Of a DNA stretch of 59,495 bases, positions 56,575 to 59,495 are shown piece by piece. The first letter of the stretch is position 1; each line of letters starts with the position of its first letter. A program made the position numbers and the translations under genes. Below the pieces are notes generated by a model. It was given only the letters and a program-made list of their open reading frames with translations. It searched no databases and was not told the DNA's origin. The stretch comes from a virus: positions 1 through 59,495 of the IMG/VR virus record IMGVR_UViG_3300002514_000031. One strand, 5' to 3'.

Positions 56575-58875
56575 ATGCCTACCACTTTGAAAAAGGATCC
56601 TACGCAAACCACGATGCTTCGGGCACGTTTCGTTCGAGATATGAACAAGCGGTTTGCGTTGATCTCTCGAGCGGTTCGGGAATTACTTATTGACGATGAC
56701 GCGTTTGGATTGAAACCCGCTCCCACTCTCCAATTCAATATAGTTGAAAGACAGGTATGGCGTTTTCAATCGGACGCTCAAAAGGTCACCTCTTTTCGTA
56801 GGTGGTTACAAGAACAAATCAACGAGAAAGTTCTGATCTCGGATGCGGTAGGAGGGAAACCGTGGTTGGCTCCATATATCGAAAGCTCATACAAAAAAGG
56901 TCTCACCAAATCCTACCAACAAGTGTACGGAGATCTTTTGGAAACTCCCGAAGCGTTGAGGACGATGCCGAACGGGAACATTTTGGGCGTCAGCTTTCAG
57001 GGAGCGGAGCAGACGAAGCGAATAGAAGCCATTTACACCCGTGCCTGGAACGATCTAACAGGCGTTACAGCGGCAATGGGGCAAAAGCTCTCTCGGCATC
57101 TTTCTTTGGGTCTCGCACAAGGAGACAACCCCAGAGTCATAGCGAGGAGGATGACCAAAGACATAACTGGACTCACTCGGACGAGAGCACGGATGATAGC
57201 ACGCACCGAGGTTATCGCAGCTCACGCCGAAGGCCAGTTGGACGCTTATGAGGATTTGGCGATTGACGAAGTGACGATTCAGGCCGAATGGTTGACGGCG
57301 GGAGATGATCGAGTATGCGGAATGTGTCAACCGATGGAAGGAGAGATCCTGAAGTTGGAAGAAGCGAGGGGATTGATCCCGAGGCATCCCAATTGTCGAT
57401 GTGCTTGGGTTCCCGTTCCGAATAGACCGAAAACACCGCAAGCGGATCTCAACAAATCATTAGCGGAGAGCATTGACGCCGAACGGGTCAAAGGATCTCT
57501 CCTGAGCAAGAAGAAAAGAAGCTCATGGGCGGGGAAAGAATTGCTCAAAGCGAAACTCCCAACACCTGTTAAGAAGAAGGCCGTCAAGAAAGTCGCCAAG
57601 AAGAAGGCCGTGAAGAAAGTTCAACCATTCCACAAACCTCGTGGTGGAGGAGCTACACAACGGCTTCGTGATGAGATAGCCGCCAAGAAACCACCCACGA
57701 AAGCACCACCCACCCGAGAAGCGTTTGAAAAACAATTGGATGCGTTGTATGCAAGCCGTCCATGGGGAAAAGGGCAGTGGGCAGCGGAGAGGGCTAGGCT
57801 ACAAGATGAATTCAATAAAGCCGTGGCCGCAGCAACGAAGAAGCCCATAGCAACCAAAACAATAAAGTTGCAAAAGGATCTCGATGCTGCTACTGCCAAA
57901 AGACTTGCTGCTGAAAAGAAACTTGCCACTCAAACAAAGGAACTGAAAGAAACCAAAAAGAAACTTGCCGCAGTTGAAAAACGAAACAAAGAAATTGCAG
58001 AGTTGAAAAGAAAGCTCGCACAGGAGAAGGCAGTTGTTAAAAAGTTGGACAAAAAGTTGGCAGCACAAGACCGTGCCCGAGATGCTGGGAAGAAACCGAA
58101 GATTGACACCACAGTAAGAAAAGCACCTGATCCCGAACGGGTCACTTACATCAAAAAGTTCAGTCATGTCGATGATGAGACCGCTGATCTAATGGGCAGA
58201 CTTGAAGCATCCTTCCCCACCAAGAGCTCAAGAGGACATCCGACACTGGTGAGGCCGAACATCGGTGGAGGTAAGGATTCTGTAGGGATGTTCAAAGGAG
58301 GAGGAGCTGAAGTGCCGTGGAGTAAATTACACAAACAAGTAGAAGGGATCACCGATGAAATCTACCGATTGCGTGCTGGTAATAAGTACATAGGGAAGAA
58401 TGCTATTGATGAAGCACTTAGTCAAGTGCAAACACTCAATATCACCAACTCAGAATATGGTTGGCTTTTGAAAAAGGAGAATATCAATGCCGTAGGTGTG
58501 TTCGATAGTAGCAGAGGCAAACTTGTTCTAGGTTTGAACAACTCCACCAAAACAAAACCATTCAAACTAGGAGGCTTCCAATACAGCGTCGATGGGTCAA
58601 CCACTGGCATTTTCAGGCATGAGATGGGTCACGGTTTGCAGTTCTCACTTGCCGCAGAAAAGAAAGCAGAGTTTCAATCCATATGGAAAGCATATACAAA
58701 AGGCGGCAATTTGACGATTCAAGATAACATAGGAAGATACGCGTACACTAATGATATGGAACTGTTTGCGGAGAGTTTCGCTGCATACACTCATAAGGAT
58801 TATGGGCTTGGTGGAAAGCTGCTGCCGAAAAAACTTCATGATTTCTTTTTTGATTTACTTGGTTCTGATCTATAA
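56575..58875 (+). CDS. MuF-type head protein fused to a HExxH peptidase-like domain
   Basis: In 766 residues: N-terminal head-morphogenesis (Mu gpF/SPP1 gp7-type) domain ending in the MuF hallmark GDDRVCGMC and RHPNCRCAW (about 242-282); a Lys/Ala-rich then Ala/Lys/Glu coiled linker (about 320-510); and a C-terminal domain with HEMGH (682-686) and a downstream AESFAAY (E733). The last looks like a zinc-metallopeptidase site. MuF proteins enter the head and can carry C-terminal effector domains, so the tail may be delivered to the host. Confidence 0.8.
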   Translation: MPTTLKKDPTQTTMLRARFVRDMNKRFALISRAVRELLIDDDAFGLKPAPTLQFNIVERQVWRFQSDAQKVTSFRRWLQEQINEKVLISDAVGGKPWLAPYIESSYKKGLTKSYQQVYGDLLETPEALRTMPNGNILGVSFQGAEQTKRIEAIYTRAWNDLTGVTAAMGQKLSRHLSLGLAQGDNPRVIARRMTKDITGLTRTRARMIARTEVIAAHAEGQLDAYEDLAIDEVTIQAEWLTAGDDRVCGMCQPMEGEILKLEEARGLIPRHPNCRCAWVPVPNRPKTPQADLNKSLAESIDAERVKGSLLSKKKRSSWAGKELLKAKLPTPVKKKAVKKVAKKKAVKKVQPFHKPRGGGATQRLRDEIAAKKPPTKAPPTREAFEKQLDALYASRPWGKGQWAAERARLQDEFNKAVAAATKKPIATKTIKLQKDLDAATAKRLAAEKKLATQTKELKETKKKLAAVEKRNKEIAELKRKLAQEKAVVKKLDKKLAAQDRARDAGKKPKIDTTVRKAPDPERVTYIKKFSHVDDETADLMGRLEASFPTKSSRGHPTLVRPNIGGGKDSVGMFKGGGAEVPWSKLHKQVEGITDEIYRLRAGNKYIGKNAIDEALSQVQTLNITNSEYGWLLKKENINAVGVFDSSRGKLVLGLNNSTKTKPFKLGGFQYSVDGSTTGIFRHEMGHGLQFSLAAEKKAEFQSIWKAYTKGGNLTIQDNIGRYAYTNDMELFAESFAAYTHKDYGLGGKLLPKKLHDFFFDLLGSDL

Positions 58876-58880
58876 CGAGG

Positions 58881-58895
58881 ATCTATAATAAGGCA
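58881..58895 (+). promoter_or_regulatory. TCTATAATAAGG promoter motif
   Basis: TATAAT at 58884-58889 followed by AAGGCAGAAGGAG and the ATG at 58909, immediately after the MuF gene. It could start a transcript running off the right edge into the left-edge genes. Confidence 0.6.
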
Positions 58896-58908
58896 GAAGG
58901 AGACTGTT

Positions 58909-59118
58909 ATGATGAAAGAAAGTACATGTTCCAAACGGGGCTGTATTCACTATTCGGGTGTTCGGTATCTTGAAGAAGGTAATGAGCTGACTGAAGTGGT
59001 CTATTGCGAAGCGTTCCCAGATGGCATCCCGTTGAAAATTGCTTTTGGTGACAACAAACATCTGAAGCCTGTCAAAGGAGATCACGGGATTCAATTCAAC
59101 ATAGGAGACCAACTATGA
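58909..59118 (+). CDS. Small conserved-type phage protein with Cys/His (69 aa)
   Basis: AGAAGGAGACTGTT precedes the ATG. The pattern SKRGCIHYSG, VVYCEAFPDGIP and PVKGDHGIQF is the type seen in small phage proteins encoded after MuF/portal genes. The role is unknown. ATGA overlap with the next gene. Confidence 0.65.
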   Translation: MMKESTCSKRGCIHYSGVRYLEEGNELTEVVYCEAFPDGIPLKIAFGDNKHLKPVKGDHGIQFNIGDQL

Positions 59119-59360
59119 CTATTTACAGACTACCGTGGGCAGTTGTTTTTATGATTGGCGTGATTACTTCTTCGGTGGTGATCACTGCCGTAGCGGTTCG
59201 GAGCATCGACAAAAAGCTATCCGAACCCATCACCGTCAAACGATACGATCCGCCAGAAGATCCTCACGCACTGGAAAAGATCGAAGCGGAGAAAAAGGAA
59301 GCACTCAAGCCCGCACCGCTTCCTCCGTGCCCGTTGACGGATCTGGGTCATGGAAGTTGA
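59115..59360 (+). CDS. Small membrane protein (81 aa)
   Basis: TAGGAGACCAACT precedes the ATG. One N-terminal membrane span (WAVVFMIGVITSSVVITAVAV, about 8-28), then a Lys/Glu/Pro-rich soluble tail. It overlaps the preceding gene by 4 bases. No family recognised. Confidence 0.6.
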   Translation: MTIYRLPWAVVFMIGVITSSVVITAVAVRSIDKKLSEPITVKRYDPPEDPHALEKIEAEKKEALKPAPLPPCPLTDLGHGS

Positions 59361-59435
59361 GAGACGGTATGGATTGCTGCGTGGCGGATGATGGAGCTGT
59401 TCGCTGTCTCTCCTTCCTTTTTTTGGAAGGTGTGC

Positions 59436-59495
59436 ATGACTCGTCATTGTAAAATTTGCGGAAAAGAAATTGATTCTTTGCTGATCAACGGGCAG
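59436..59495 (+). CDS. Zinc-ribbon protein, 3' end cut by window edge
   Basis: GGAAGG 5-6 bases before the ATG at 59436. The visible 20 residues begin with a CKICGKEI zinc knuckle and the frame is open to the edge. If the window ends were joined, it would be in phase with the left-edge gene. Confidence 0.5.
   Translation, partial: MTRHCKICGKEIDSLLINGQ

Noticed and set aside
1-59495. CRISPR array, integrase, transposase or insertion sequence
   Set aside because: No regularly spaced direct repeats with unique spacers, no recombinase or DDE motifs and no terminal inverted repeats were seen on reading through.

Overview
The window reads as about 60 kb of a tailed double-stranded DNA phage (Caudoviricetes). 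No tail sheath is recognisable and the tape measure is 855 residues, which fits a long non-contractile, siphovirus-like tail. I recognise no integrase, tRNA or CRISPR array. I also recognise no endolysin, so some of the genome probably lies outside the window. The host cannot be named from the sequence. The promoters look sigma70-like and the ribosome sites are strong AGGAG types, so the host is a bacterium.

Layout. (1) Positions 1-19924, rightward: an edge-truncated glycosyltransferase-like gene, then the head genes (prohead protease with a nested scaffold, decoration protein, encapsulin-like capsid), a few lipoprotein or membrane genes, the neck and tail-completion genes, tail tube, tail chaperones with a -1 frameshift site, tape measure, and a series of distal tail and fibre genes. 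(2) Positions 19925-51060, leftward: a dense early and replication block with many 1-20 base gene overlaps. It encodes a split SbcC/SbcD nuclease, a PDDEXK-like nuclease, a FEN exonuclease, a RecA/UvsX-like recombinase, a gp32-like SSB, a UvsY-like mediator, a clamp loader, a family A polymerase lacking its own exonuclease domain, a uracil-DNA glycosylase/exonuclease fusion, a sliding clamp, a DnaB-like helicase, a primase, a SNF2 helicase, a sigma-like factor and an XRE repressor. Small early genes follow. (3) Positions 51113-51677: the divergent control region, with a near-consensus leftward promoter and a roughly 340-nt structured non-coding RNA that has its own promoter and terminator. (4) Positions 51678-59495, rightward: small DNA-binding genes, both terminase subunits, portal, a MuF-type head protein fused to a HExxH peptidase-like domain, and a zinc-finger gene cut by the right edge.

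The order terminase, portal, MuF at the right end and protease, scaffold, capsid at the left end means that the two edges are neighbours in the usual phage head order. The window is therefore probably most of a circularly permuted genome.

The most interesting parts are an enzyme cluster at 31991-38421 (two spore-photolyase-like radical SAM enzymes, a fold-type-II PLP enzyme, an amidoligase and a DUF2156-like acyltransferase), which looks like a nucleobase hypermodification or other biosynthetic pathway set among replisome genes; the structured RNA at 51270-51610; the MuF-peptidase fusion; the split Rad50-type ATPase; and a recurrent promoter motif (TCTATAATAAGAC) shared by leftward and rightward units.
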